Shown here: in pieces, positions 42,731 to 51,478 of the stretch
How positions within the stretch are numbered: position 1 is the first letter of the stretch
Layout: each line of letters starts with the position of its first letter
From: Geodermatophilus poikilotrophus
GTDB lineage: Bacteria > Actinomycetota > Actinomycetes > Mycobacteriales > Geodermatophilaceae
Direction: 5' to 3'
DNA: 64,000 nt
Assembly (NCBI RefSeq): GCF_900111455.1
Contig: NZ_FOIE01000011.1
Location: forward strand, 1 to 64,000
The notes under the pieces: generated by a model
The model's database searches: none
The model's input: the letters and a program-made list of their open reading frames with translations, nothing else
Told to the model about the DNA's origin: nothing
Program-made: the position numbers and the translations under genes

Positions 42731-44173
42731 TCAACTGCGGGCGGCGCCGTAGCCGAGCAGGGCCGCCAGGCCCAGCGCGCTGCGCGGGGCGTAGGCCGCC
42801 CGCCACAGCCCGCCGTGCACCGCCGCGTACGCCTCGTCCTGCCACGGCTGCTCGTGCGCGGGACCGCCACCGGTGTGCAGGTCGTGCACCAGCAGTGCGG
42901 CCATGAGCACGTTGGACGTCGCCGGCTCGAACACCTCGACGCCGAACCGGTGCGCGCCTGCGTAGGCCGCCGCGAGGGCGCGGTTCTTCAGCACCGAGCG
43001 GGTGCGGGTCGGCGGCGCGACGTTCATCGACACCGTCGTCCCGGCGGCCCGCGCAACCGTCGCCCGCCACCGCTGCAGCCGCTTGGCCAGCGCGTAGTTC
43101 GGCCCCTGCTGGGCCACCAGGCTGTCCAGGACGCCGGGGTCGCTGCCCGGCAGGTACGCGCGCTGCAGCAGCCGCCCGGCCGACAGCGTCCGCAGCGGCC
43201 GGCCCAGCAGCTTCGCCGCCCGCGACCGCCCGGCGTAGGCGCGCACCGACTGCGCCACCGCGTCCGGCGGGACGGCGAAGACGTCGGTCGGCGTGGCGAG
43301 GAAGGCCAGCGCGACGTCGTTCCGGGCCGCGGCCAGCCGGACGGTCAGCGCGTCGACGGCCGTCGACACCCGCACGTTGGTGGCCCCGTCGGCGTAGACG
43401 TAGTCGCCGAGCACCAGGCGCCCCGGCAGGCCGGTCAGCCAGTCGGCGACGGCCGGCACCTCGGTGATCAGGTCCGCACCGACGTCCTCCCCGGCGACCG
43501 GGTACAGCAGCGTCCCGGCGCCGCGGCGGGCGGTGTCGAGCACCCGCTCCCACAGCTGTGGGCGGGGCAGGTCCACACCGGCCACCCGGGCGCCCCAGCG
43601 CAGCAGCGCGGTCAGCGGCCCCATCTCCGCACCGGCACCGAGCACGACGACCGTGGTGTCCGGCAGCGCCAGCCACTCCGGGTGCGCGACCACGGTGCGC
43701 ACCGCCTCGGCGGCCGAGGGCTCCACGACCCCGTTCTCCACCCAGGCGTCGAGCCGGCGCAGCAGCGCGTCGCCGCGCAGCCGCTCGCCACGGAAGGGCA
43801 GCGACAGCTCCCGCTCGGGCTCGGCCGTGCCGGTGACCTCCGCCGTGCCGAGGACGCGGCCGGCCGGTGCGGCGACCAGGTCGCCGAGCGCGGTCTCCGC
43901 ACCGTCCGGGGCGGCCACCCGCATCCGCCGGTGCAGCGAGGCCAGCCCCGCATCGGCGATCGCCAGCGCCGCCTCCCGCGAGGCGATCCCGGCCTCGACC
44001 AGCCGGCGGAAGTGCGGCAGGTAGCCGGCCCGCCAGTTCGTCTCCCGCTCGGCTGCGCCGGCACCGGCCGGGTCGACCGGCCGCAGCGCGTCGGCGACGA
44101 CGGCGCGGCCGAGGGCAGCGGTGCTGCGCCGGCCGTCCGGCCCCGCCGGGAAGACGACGCCGAGGTCCGCCAT
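42731..44173 (-). CDS. Conserved hypothetical protein with Rossmann-like motif (480 aa)
   Basis: Not recognised. A central segment TTVVVLGAGAEMGPLTALLR looks like a nucleotide-binding G-x-G-x-x-G strand-loop-helix, followed by VAGVDLPRPQLWERVLDTAR, as in a Rossmann fold. The C-terminal part has basic, Ala-rich helices (LLGRPLRTLSAGRLLQRAYL) and EVFEPATSNVLMAALLVHDL. No secretion signal. The ATG shares one base with the pepA stop (TGATG), so it is the second gene of a pepA operon. A NAD(P)-dependent enzyme is possible but unproven. Confidence 0.75.
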   Translation of the reverse strand: MADLGVVFPAGPDGRRSTAALGRAVVADALRPVDPAGAGAAERETNWRAGYLPHFRRLVEAGIASREAALAIADAGLASLHRRMRVAAPDGAETALGDLVAAPAGRVLGTAEVTGTAEPERELSLPFRGERLRGDALLRRLDAWVENGVVEPSAAEAVRTVVAHPEWLALPDTTVVVLGAGAEMGPLTALLRWGARVAGVDLPRPQLWERVLDTARRGAGTLLYPVAGEDVGADLITEVPAVADWLTGLPGRLVLGDYVYADGATNVRVSTAVDALTVRLAAARNDVALAFLATPTDVFAVPPDAVAQSVRAYAGRSRAAKLLGRPLRTLSAGRLLQRAYLPGSDPGVLDSLVAQQGPNYALAKRLQRWRATVARAAGTTVSMNVAPPTRTRSVLKNRALAAAYAGAHRFGVEVFEPATSNVLMAALLVHDLHTGGGPAHEQPWQDEAYAAVHGGLWRAAYAPRSALGLAALLGYGAARS

Positions 44174-45684
44174 CAGTCGACCACCGAGGACGCGTCGACC
44201 GGCGCGCCGGCCTCCAGCCAGCGCAGCAGGGTGCGCGCGCCGAACCCGGTGCCGCCCTTGACCACCTCGGCCTCGTCGGACCCGGCGCGGGCCGGCCCGG
44301 CGACGTCCAGGTGCGCCCACGGCAGGTCCCCGGCGAAGGGTCGCAGGAACAGCGCGGCGGTCGTGCCGCCCGGGTTGCCCGGGGCGTTGTTCGCGTCGGC
44401 CACGGCGCTGTCGAGCAGGTCGGCGTGCTCCTCGGCCAGCGGCATCCGCCACACCGGCTCACCGGCGTGGCCGGCGGCGGTGCGCAGTGCGTCGGCCAGC
44501 CCGTCGCTGGTCGCGTACAGCCCCGCGGTGCGGGTGCCGAGGGCGACCTTCATCGCCCCGGTCAGCGTGGCGACGTCGACCAGCACCGTGGCGCCCAGCT
44601 CCAGGCGCCCCCACGCCAGCCCGTCGGCGAGCACCATCCGGCCCTCGGCGTCGGTGTTGAGCACCTCCGTGGTCCGGCCGCCGACGTGCCGCACCACGTC
44701 GCCCGGGCGGTAGGACGAGCCGGAGACGGCGTTCTCCGCGGCCGGGACGACGGCGGTGACCGTCACCGGCAGCTCCAGCCGGGCCGCGGCGTCGACCGCG
44801 GCCAGGACGGCGGCGCCGCCGGCCATGTCGGTCTTCATCTCCCGCATGCCGGCGTTGGGCTTGATCGAGATGCCGCCGGTGTCGAAGGTGATCCCCTTGC
44901 CGACCAGCACGACGTGCGCGGCCCCGGCGCCCGGCGGGCGGGAACTGGCCACGACCACCCGGGGCGGGCTGGCCGAGCCGCCGCCCACGGCGAGCACGCC
45001 ACCGAAGCCGCCGGCCCGCAGCTCCTCGGGGCCGAGCACGGTGACCGTCACGTGCGGCAGCCCGCCCAGCCGCTCGACGGCCCGGTCGGCCAGCCAGGCC
45101 GGGTCCTTGGTGTTGCTGGGGGTGTTGACCAGGTCCCGGGCCCAGGCGACCGCGGAGGCGGTGACCTCGCCGGCCCGCGCGGCGGTGGTGACCGCCGGGT
45201 CCGTGCCGTCGGCGACGACGACCGTGACGGTCTCCAGCCGCGGCGGGTGCGGCGCCGAGGTCTCCCGGAAGCGGTAGCCGGCCAGCAGCGCGGCCTCGAC
45301 GGCGACGCGCACCTCCTCCGCACCCGCGGGGGCGGCCGGCTCGTCCAGCGGCAGCACCAGCCGGCGCGCGCCGTGCTCGGCGAGGGTCTGCGCGCGGCGG
45401 ACGGCGGTGGCCACGTACCCCCGCAGGTCCGGCAGCGTCGCGTCGCCGATCCCGACGGCGACCACGCTGCGCGGCCGGCGGCCGGGGACCGGCAGGTTCG
45501 TGACGTTCCCCGGGCGGCCGGTGTTGCCGGTGTCGGCCAGCGCGCCGGCGAGCAGGCCGGTGTCGACCGGTGCGCCCGCACCGGTCAGCCACGCGGGCAG
45601 CGTGGCGCCGCTGCCCACCGGCACGGCCAGGACGTCGTCCTCGCCGAGCGCCGGGAGTTCGGTGCGGACCTCCACGCGCGGCAA
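44173..45684 (-). CDS. pepA: Leucyl aminopeptidase (M17)
   Basis: 503 residues. Two-domain cytosolic aminopeptidase with the M17 signature NTDAEGRMVLADGL and metal ligands in VGKGITFDTGGISIKP and MKTDMAGGAAVLAAV. Removes N-terminal residues from peptides, in protein turnover. The TTG start gives the full-length family product; a GTG nine bases downstream is an alternative. Cotranscribed with the hypothetical 480-residue gene downstream; 89 bases after the DUF3117 gene. Confidence 0.93.
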   Translation of the reverse strand: MPRVEVRTELPALGEDDVLAVPVGSGATLPAWLTGAGAPVDTGLLAGALADTGNTGRPGNVTNLPVPGRRPRSVVAVGIGDATLPDLRGYVATAVRRAQTLAEHGARRLVLPLDEPAAPAGAEEVRVAVEAALLAGYRFRETSAPHPPRLETVTVVVADGTDPAVTTAARAGEVTASAVAWARDLVNTPSNTKDPAWLADRAVERLGGLPHVTVTVLGPEELRAGGFGGVLAVGGGSASPPRVVVASSRPPGAGAAHVVLVGKGITFDTGGISIKPNAGMREMKTDMAGGAAVLAAVDAAARLELPVTVTAVVPAAENAVSGSSYRPGDVVRHVGGRTTEVLNTDAEGRMVLADGLAWGRLELGATVLVDVATLTGAMKVALGTRTAGLYATSDGLADALRTAAGHAGEPVWRMPLAEEHADLLDSAVADANNAPGNPGGTTAALFLRPFAGDLPWAHLDVAGPARAGSDEAEVVKGGTGFGARTLLRWLEAGAPVDASSVVD

Positions 45685-45773
45685 CGGCGCGGCCCCGGTC
45701 GCCGGCGTGCTGCCGGCGGCCGGGGCCGCGTCGTCCTGCGCGGGACTGCCCGGGGGCAGGTGCGCTGCGGTGT

Positions 45774-45941
45774 TCAGCTGGTCGCGCCCTTCAGGGCCTC
45801 GGAGAGGGCCGCGGCCTCGTCGGGCGACAGCTCGACGACGAGACGGCCGCCGCCTTCCAGCGGAACGCGCATGACCAGACCGCGCCCTTCCTTGGTGACC
45901 TCGAGGGGACCTTCACCCGTGCGCGGCTTCATGGCCGCCAT
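45774..45941 (-). CDS. DUF3117 small protein
   Basis: 55 residues: MAAMKPRTGEGPLEVTKEGR, then GLVMRVPLEGGGRLVVELSP and a short helix DEAAALSEALKG. This is a highly conserved actinobacterial signature protein of unknown function, of the standard length. Strong GAAGGAGG site before the first ATG. It sits between pepA and tag, as it lies near tag in other actinobacteria. Confidence 0.92.
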   Translation of the reverse strand: MAAMKPRTGEGPLEVTKEGRGLVMRVPLEGGGRLVVELSPDEAAALSEALKGATS

Positions 45942-46047
45942 GCGTGCCTCCTTCGTCGGCCGAGCGCAGCCCGTGGGCTGCTCACGGCGTCGTCGATGCT
46001 GTGCGCTCCGCTCCCATGATCCCGTATCCCGCGCGCAGGTCCAACCC

Positions 46048-46123
46048 GAGGGGGAAGGACCCTCCTGCCCCCCAGCCCTCGCAGGCTCGGGCCGGGGCCC
46101 TGCAGGAGGGCCGTTCCAGCACG
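46048..46123 (+). repeat. AGGACC hairpin repeat with CCGTTCCAGCACGTCACC tail
   Basis: GAAGGAC, outer arm CCCTCCTG (46060-46067), core CTCGCAGGCTC, outer arm CAGGAGGG (46103-46110), tail CCGTTCCAGCACGTCACC (46111-46128). The TCA in the tail is the stop codon of tag on the minus strand. Here the element does not follow a plus-strand stop; it lies between tag's 3' end and the DUF3117 promoter. Confidence 0.75.
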
Positions 46124-46690
46124 TCACCGGGCGCGGAAGCAGGTGGTCACGTGGTCGTCGACCATCCCGGTCGCCTGCATGAGCGCGTAGGCGGTCGTCG
46201 GGCCGACGAAGGCGAAGCCGCGGCGCTTGAGCTCGCGGGCCATCGCGGTCGACTCCGGGCTGGTCGCCGGGACGTCGGCGAGGGTGGCCGGGCGGGGCCG
46301 CGGAGCCGTCGGCGCGAAGGACCACAGCAGCGCAGACAGCCCCTCGGGGACCCGCTGCGCGGCGCGGGCGTTGCCGACGGCGGCGGCGATCTTGGCGCGG
46401 TTGCGGACGATGCCGGCGTCGGCGAGCAGCCGCGCCTCGTCGGCGGCGCCGAACCCGGCCACCGCGTCGATCGAGAAGCCGGCGAAGGCGGCCCGGAACG
46501 CCGGGCGCTTGCGCAGGATGGTGATCCAGGACAGCCCCGACTGGAACGCCTCGAGGCAGAGCCGCTCGAAGAGGGCGTCGTCGCCGTGCAGCGGCGTCCC
46601 CCACTCCTCGTCGTGGTAGGCCACGTACTCGGGGGCGCTGTCGCCCCATGCACACCTGACCAGCCCCGCACAGCGGGTGCGCTCGTCCAC
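46124..46690 (-). CDS. tag: DNA-3-methyladenine glycosylase I
   Basis: 188 residues. Base-excision repair enzyme removing 3-methyladenine. The family motifs RCAWGDSAPEYVAYHDEEWG, LHGDDALFERLCLEAFQSGL, SWITILRKRPAFR and the C-terminal GFAFVGPTTAYALMQATGMV and DDHVTTCFR (zinc ligands Cys/His at both ends) are all present. The GTG start here (VDERTRC) is seven bases after a minus-strand TAGCGT; an upstream in-frame GTG at 46708 would add six residues. The stop lies inside the tail of a dispersed repeat. Confidence 0.92.
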   Translation of the reverse strand: MDERTRCAGLVRCAWGDSAPEYVAYHDEEWGTPLHGDDALFERLCLEAFQSGLSWITILRKRPAFRAAFAGFSIDAVAGFGAADEARLLADAGIVRNRAKIAAAVGNARAAQRVPEGLSALLWSFAPTAPRPRPATLADVPATSPESTAMARELKRRGFAFVGPTTAYALMQATGMVDDHVTTCFRAR

Positions 46691-46726
46691 GACCGGCACG
46701 CTAGCCACCGGCAGTGACGGCGGGTG

Positions 46727-49700
46727 TCAGCCCAGGCCCACACCCACGGCGCCGGTCCGCAGGTCCTTGGTGTACAGGTCCCTCAGCCGGTTGACGTCCG
46801 ACGCGGCCAGCGGCTGCGACGTCGTCACCAGCACCCGGTCGCCGGTGACCGCCAGCAGCCGCCCGTACTCGGCCGGCGTGATCGCGCCGGTGGGGCCGGT
46901 GGTGGGCCGCCCGGAGGCGTCGGCGGTCACCAGCACGAGGGACCCGGCGACACCGCCGTCGAGGTCGCGCCGGTAGTGGTCGGTGTGCCCGTTGGTGTCA
47001 GCCGGCAGCGCGGCCGCGGCGGTCGAGTAGAAGGCGTAGCGGCCGGTCGGGTCGAGCTCGACCTGGTGCTCCCACACCGTCGTCTGCCCCGTCCCCAGGG
47101 GGACGACGGCACCGGTGACGGTGTCGACGCGGTACGCCAGCCCGGTCGACCAGGTCTGCGCGGGGAAGTTCGTGGTGACGCGGTTGCTGGTGACGAGGGC
47201 GACGTAGCGCCCGTCGTCGCTGACCGCCAGGTCGCCGGTGTCGCGGAAGACGGCGAACGGGAGCATGCGGCCGGTGGAGGTGGTGACCTGGGAGACCACC
47301 CGCAGCTCCCCCGCGCCCGCCCCGGACAGCGTCTTGCGGTGGGCGACCACGCCGGAGGCGCTGTCGGCACCGAAGACGGCGAACCGGCCGTCCGGGGTCA
47401 GCGCCAGGGCGGGGCCCGTGGCGGGGCCGCTGAGCTCGCCGCCGGTGGTGGTCGTGGAGACCCGGGTGACCGTCCCGTCGGAGAGCCGCTTGGCGAAGAC
47501 GTCGACCCGGTTGTTGGTGTCGCCGGCGACGAGGTCCGCCCGCGCCGAGTAGAAGAGCACCAGGTCGCCGTCGCCCGACACCGCCACCGACGGGCCGGTG
47601 GCGTACACCGACGCCGCGGGCTGCAGCAGGGTGCCGGCCACCGACGGGGAGGCGGTGCCGCCCCGCGGTGCGCTCACCAGCGCCCAGCTGCGGGCGCCGA
47701 CGTCGAACCGGTAGACGTCGGCCAGCCTGTTGGTGTCGCGCGGGTCCAGGGCCGCGGTCGTGGCCAGGACGACGGAGCGCCCGTCGTCGCTGATCGCCGG
47801 GACGCTGGTGTTGGTCGCGTCGCCCGCGCCGGTGGCGGTCGGCGGCAGCGGCGCGATCCGCGTGCGGGTGCCGACGGTGCGGTCGACGACGTACATCTCG
47901 TATGCGGTGTTGGTGTCCGACGGCTCGAGGCGGGCCCGGGTGCCGACGACGACGAACCGGCCGTCGCTGCTCGCGGCCACGCCGCCGCTCTCCCCTGCCC
48001 CCTCGACCGGGACGGCGGCGTAGCCCGGGGTCACCGACACCGCGGCGGAGCGCGCCGAGACGTTGCCCGCGGCGTCGACCGCCACGACGGTGTACGCGTC
48101 CGTCGTGTCGTTGGTCAGGCCGGTCACCGTTGCCGAGGTCCCCGGCGCCGGCACGGTGGCGACGGTGCTGCCGTCGGCGGCCAGCACCCGGTGCTCGACG
48201 ACGTCGGCGCCCGCGGCGTCCCACCGCAGCTCGGCCTGCCGGTTCCCCGCGACGGCGGTCACGCCGGTCGGCGCCGGCGGCGGGGTGAGGTCGGTCGGGG
48301 TGGCGCTCGCGGTCGCGGCGTCCGAGCGCTTGCCGCCGGCGTCCACGGCGACCAGCGCGTAGGCGTAGCTGCGGTCGTTGACCAGCCCGGCATCGGTGTA
48401 CGTCGTCCCGGCCGGGGTGGCGATCTCCACCCCGTCCCGCAGCAGCACGTACCCGGCCAGGTCGGACTCCCCGTTGGCCGTCCACGTGAGCGAGACCTGC
48501 CCGTCGCCGCGGACGGCGCTGAACGCCTCCGGCACGGCCGGGGCCAGGTCGACGGGCGTGGCGCCGGCCGTGGCGGGGGCGGAGCGGTTGCCGCAGGCGT
48601 CCACGGCGACCAGCGCGTAGGCGTAGCTGCGGTCGTTGGTCAGCCCGGCATCGGTGTGGCCGGTCCCGGCCGGGGTGGCGATCTGCACCCCGTCCCGCAG
48701 CAGCACGTAGCCGGCCAGGTCGGGCTCGCTGTTCGCCGCCCAGGTCAGCGCGACCCGTCCGTCCCCGCGGACCGCCGTGAACCCGGCCGGCACGGCCGGC
48801 GGGGTGAGGTCGGTCGGGGTGGCGCTCGCGGTCGCGGCGTCGGAGCGGTTGCCGCGGGCGTCCACCGCGACCAGCGCGTAGGCGTAGCTGCGGTCGTTGG
48901 TCAGCCCGGCATCGGTGTGGCCGGTCCCGGCCGGGGTGGCGATCTGCACCCCGTCGCGCAGCAGCACGTAGCCGGCCAGGTCTGACTCACCGTTCGCCGC
49001 CCAGGAGAGGGTCACCCGCCCGTCACCGCGGACCGCCGTGAACCCGGTCGGCACGGCCGGCGGGGTGGAGTCGAGGGGCCGCGCCACCCCGGGCTCCGAG
49101 GGCCCGGAGGCGTTGGCCGAGGTGTCGACGGCGACGACCTGGTAGCTGTACCAGCGGTCGTTGACCAGCCCGGCATCGGTGTAGGTCGTGCCGGTCACGG
49201 TGTCGATCTCCACGCCGTCCCGCAGCAGCAGGTAGCCGGCCAGGTCGGGCTCGGTGCTCGCCGTCCAGACGAGCGCGACCCGCCCGTCGCCGGCGGTGGC
49301 GACCAGCCCGGTGGGCGCGGCCGGCGCCGTCCGGTCCGCCGGGGGCACCGTCGCCGCGGTGGAGGGGGCCGACCGGTTGCGGTGGGTGTCGACGGCGACC
49401 ACCGCATAGCCGTGGGTGGCACCGTCGACGGGGCTGCTGTCGACGTGGGTCGTCCCCGGGACGCTCGCGATCTCCGTGCCGTCACGCAGCACGACGTAGC
49501 CGGCGAGGTCGGGCTCGCCGTTCGCCGTCCACGAGAGGCTGACCCGACCACCGCTCTCCACCGCGGTCACGCCCTGCGGCGCGGCCGGTGCCGTGAGGTC
49601 GATGGGCGTGGCCGACGCCGTCGCGGCGGCGGAGCCGTTGCCGGAGCCGTCGACGGCGACCAGCGCGTACGCGTAGGTGGTGTCGTTGACGATGGCGGTG

Positions 49701-51361
49701 TCGGTGTACGTGGTCGCACCGGTCACCGTGGCGAGGACGGCGCCGTCGCGCAGCACCCGGTACCCGGCGAGGTCCGGCTCGCCGTTCGCCGTCCACGACA
49801 GGTCGACGCGCCCGTCGCCGCGGGTGGCGGTGAGGCCGGTCGGCCGGGCCGGGGCGACGCGGTCCGCCGGCGTCGCGCGCACCGTCTCCGACGGGGCGGA
49901 GGCGTTGTCGTGGGTGTCGACGGCGACCAGCGCGTACGCGTAGCTCGTCTCGTTGACCACGGCGGTGTCGGTGTGGGTCGTCGCGCCCGTGACCGTGGCG
50001 AGGACGGCGCCGTCGCGCAGCACCCGGTACCCGGCGAGGTCCGGCTCGCCGTTCGCCGTCCACGACAGGTCGACCCGCCGGTCGGCGGCGGTGGCGGCCA
50101 CGCCGGAGGGCGGCGCCGGCGCGTCGAGCTCGTGCGGGGTCGCCGTCACCGCGGCCGACGAGACGGACCGGTTGCCGTGGGTGTCCACCGCGGCCAGCGT
50201 GTAGCGGTAGGGGGTGTCGTTGACCAGCGCGGTGTCGGTGTGGGTGGTCGCCCCGGTCACCGTCGCGACCTCGACGCCGTCGCGCAGCACCCGGTAGGAG
50301 GCCAGGTCGGGCTCGGTGTTCGCCGTCCAGGAGAGGGTCACCCGCCCGTCGCCGCGGACGGCGGTCAGGCCGGCCGGCGCGGTCAGGTCGGTGGGCGTGA
50401 CCCGGACCGCGGCCGAGGGCGCCGACCGGTTCCCGTGGCCGTCGACGGCGACCAGCGTGTACGTGTACGTCCGGTCGTTGACCAGGCCGGGGTCCAGGTA
50501 CGTCGTGCCGGTGACCGCGGCGACCTCGACGCCGTCGCGCAGCACCCGGTAGGAGGCCAGGTCGGGCTCGCCGTTCGCCGTCCAGGAGAGGCCGGCCCGG
50601 CCGTCCCCCCGGCCGCCGACGAGGCCGGTCGGCGCGGCCGGCGCGGTGAGGTCGGTCGGCGTCGCGCCGACCGCGGGCGCCGAGGAGGCCGACCAGTTGT
50701 CCGAGGTGTCGTGCGTCTGCACCGTGTAGGTGTAGGTGCGGTCGTTGACCAGCCCGGTGTCGACGTACGTGGTGCCCGGGAGGGTGGCGACGACGACGCC
50801 GTCGCGCAGCACGCGGTAGCCGTCCACGTCGTAGTCGGCGCCGTTGGCCGCCCAGGACAGCGTGACCCGGCCGTCGCCGCGGGCAGCGGTCACCCCCGTG
50901 GGCGCGGCCGGTGCCACGGAGTCCTGCGGCTCGCCGGGCGCGGTCGCGCCGGTCTGACCCACGTACGTGCGCGGGAGGAGGAGAACGACCTCGCTGGTCA
51001 CGGTGCGGACGGTGACCGTGTACTGCCTGCCGTTCACCAGCCCGCCGGTCAGGGTCGCGGACCTGGTGGAGGCGTTCGTCGTGACCCGCGGCTCGGTCTC
51101 CGCGTCCAGGAAGACCTGGTACCCGCTCGTGGCGGTCTCGGGTGACGCGGTCCAGGAGACGGTGAGGGCGCGGTCGGCCGGGGTCACCAGGACGCTCGCC
51201 GGCGGTGCCGGGTCCTGGGTGCTGACCGTCTCCAGCCGCGGTGCCGGCACGGGCTGCCCGCCCAGCGCCACGGCGAGCACGGCGATGACGACGGCCAGCA
51301 GCCGCAGCAGGCGGCTGCTGGAGCGCCCGGCCGCCCGCTGAGCAGCGCCGACGTCCCGCAT
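46727..51361 (-). CDS. Large secreted protein: twelve fibronectin type III modules and a beta-propeller
   Basis: 1544 residues. N-terminal signal peptide/anchor (LLRLLAVVIAVLAVALG), then twelve FN3 modules of 86-88 residues, most with LSWTANGEPDLAGYRVLRDG and YAYALVAVD, to about residue 1105; then ~430 residues of TolB/PD40-like propeller blades, each with 'S.DGR.V...T' (VAASSDGRFVVVGTRA, AISDDGRSVVLATTA, ALTPDGRFAVFGADS) and 'DTN...D.Y..D'. No LPXTG or S-layer motif. ATG with AGGAGGG site. A surface adhesin or polymer-binding protein is plausible; no catalytic domain is seen. Confidence 0.85.
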   Translation of the reverse strand: MRDVGAAQRAAGRSSSRLLRLLAVVIAVLAVALGGQPVPAPRLETVSTQDPAPPASVLVTPADRALTVSWTASPETATSGYQVFLDAETEPRVTTNASTRSATLTGGLVNGRQYTVTVRTVTSEVVLLLPRTYVGQTGATAPGEPQDSVAPAAPTGVTAARGDGRVTLSWAANGADYDVDGYRVLRDGVVVATLPGTTYVDTGLVNDRTYTYTVQTHDTSDNWSASSAPAVGATPTDLTAPAAPTGLVGGRGDGRAGLSWTANGEPDLASYRVLRDGVEVAAVTGTTYLDPGLVNDRTYTYTLVAVDGHGNRSAPSAAVRVTPTDLTAPAGLTAVRGDGRVTLSWTANTEPDLASYRVLRDGVEVATVTGATTHTDTALVNDTPYRYTLAAVDTHGNRSVSSAAVTATPHELDAPAPPSGVAATAADRRVDLSWTANGEPDLAGYRVLRDGAVLATVTGATTHTDTAVVNETSYAYALVAVDTHDNASAPSETVRATPADRVAPARPTGLTATRGDGRVDLSWTANGEPDLAGYRVLRDGAVLATVTGATTYTDTAIVNDTTYAYALVAVDGSGNGSAAATASATPIDLTAPAAPQGVTAVESGGRVSLSWTANGEPDLAGYVVLRDGTEIASVPGTTHVDSSPVDGATHGYAVVAVDTHRNRSAPSTAATVPPADRTAPAAPTGLVATAGDGRVALVWTASTEPDLAGYLLLRDGVEIDTVTGTTYTDAGLVNDRWYSYQVVAVDTSANASGPSEPGVARPLDSTPPAVPTGFTAVRGDGRVTLSWAANGESDLAGYVLLRDGVQIATPAGTGHTDAGLTNDRSYAYALVAVDARGNRSDAATASATPTDLTPPAVPAGFTAVRGDGRVALTWAANSEPDLAGYVLLRDGVQIATPAGTGHTDAGLTNDRSYAYALVAVDACGNRSAPATAGATPVDLAPAVPEAFSAVRGDGQVSLTWTANGESDLAGYVLLRDGVEIATPAGTTYTDAGLVNDRSYAYALVAVDAGGKRSDAATASATPTDLTPPPAPTGVTAVAGNRQAELRWDAAGADVVEHRVLAADGSTVATVPAPGTSATVTGLTNDTTDAYTVVAVDAAGNVSARSAAVSVTPGYAAVPVEGAGESGGVAASSDGRFVVVGTRARLEPSDTNTAYEMYVVDRTVGTRTRIAPLPPTATGAGDATNTSVPAISDDGRSVVLATTAALDPRDTNRLADVYRFDVGARSWALVSAPRGGTASPSVAGTLLQPAASVYATGPSVAVSGDGDLVLFYSARADLVAGDTNNRVDVFAKRLSDGTVTRVSTTTTGGELSGPATGPALALTPDGRFAVFGADSASGVVAHRKTLSGAGAGELRVVSQVTTSTGRMLPFAVFRDTGDLAVSDDGRYVALVTSNRVTTNFPAQTWSTGLAYRVDTVTGAVVPLGTGQTTVWEHQVELDPTGRYAFYSTAAAALPADTNGHTDHYRRDLDGGVAGSLVLVTADASGRPTTGPTGAITPAEYGRLLAVTGDRVLVTTSQPLAASDVNRLRDLYTKDLRTGAVGVGLG
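48240..50940 (-). repeat. Tandem DNA repeats of about 258-264 bases encoding FN3 modules
   Basis: Repeated FN3-coding units; for example the segment encoding YAYALVAVDA recurs at 48341, 48599 and 48860 (steps of 258 and 261 bases) with near-identical DNA, including GCAGCACGTAGCCGGCCAGG. The three copies nearest the propeller are most alike, suggesting recent unequal crossing-over; more distant copies diverge. Confidence 0.8.
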
Positions 51362-51478
51362 CTGTCGCGTCCCTCCTGGCGGAGGCGCCCGCGGACCGGC
51401 GGGTGCCGGAGTCGTCCTCGACACGCACCGGGCCGTTGCTTGAGCCCAGCCCGACGGCACCCCACCCGGACGGGGGAC

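Noticed and set aside
48240..50940. Regularly spaced repeats that might be mistaken for a CRISPR or repeat array
   Set aside because: The period is about 260 bases, the frame is open throughout, and each unit encodes an FN3 module.
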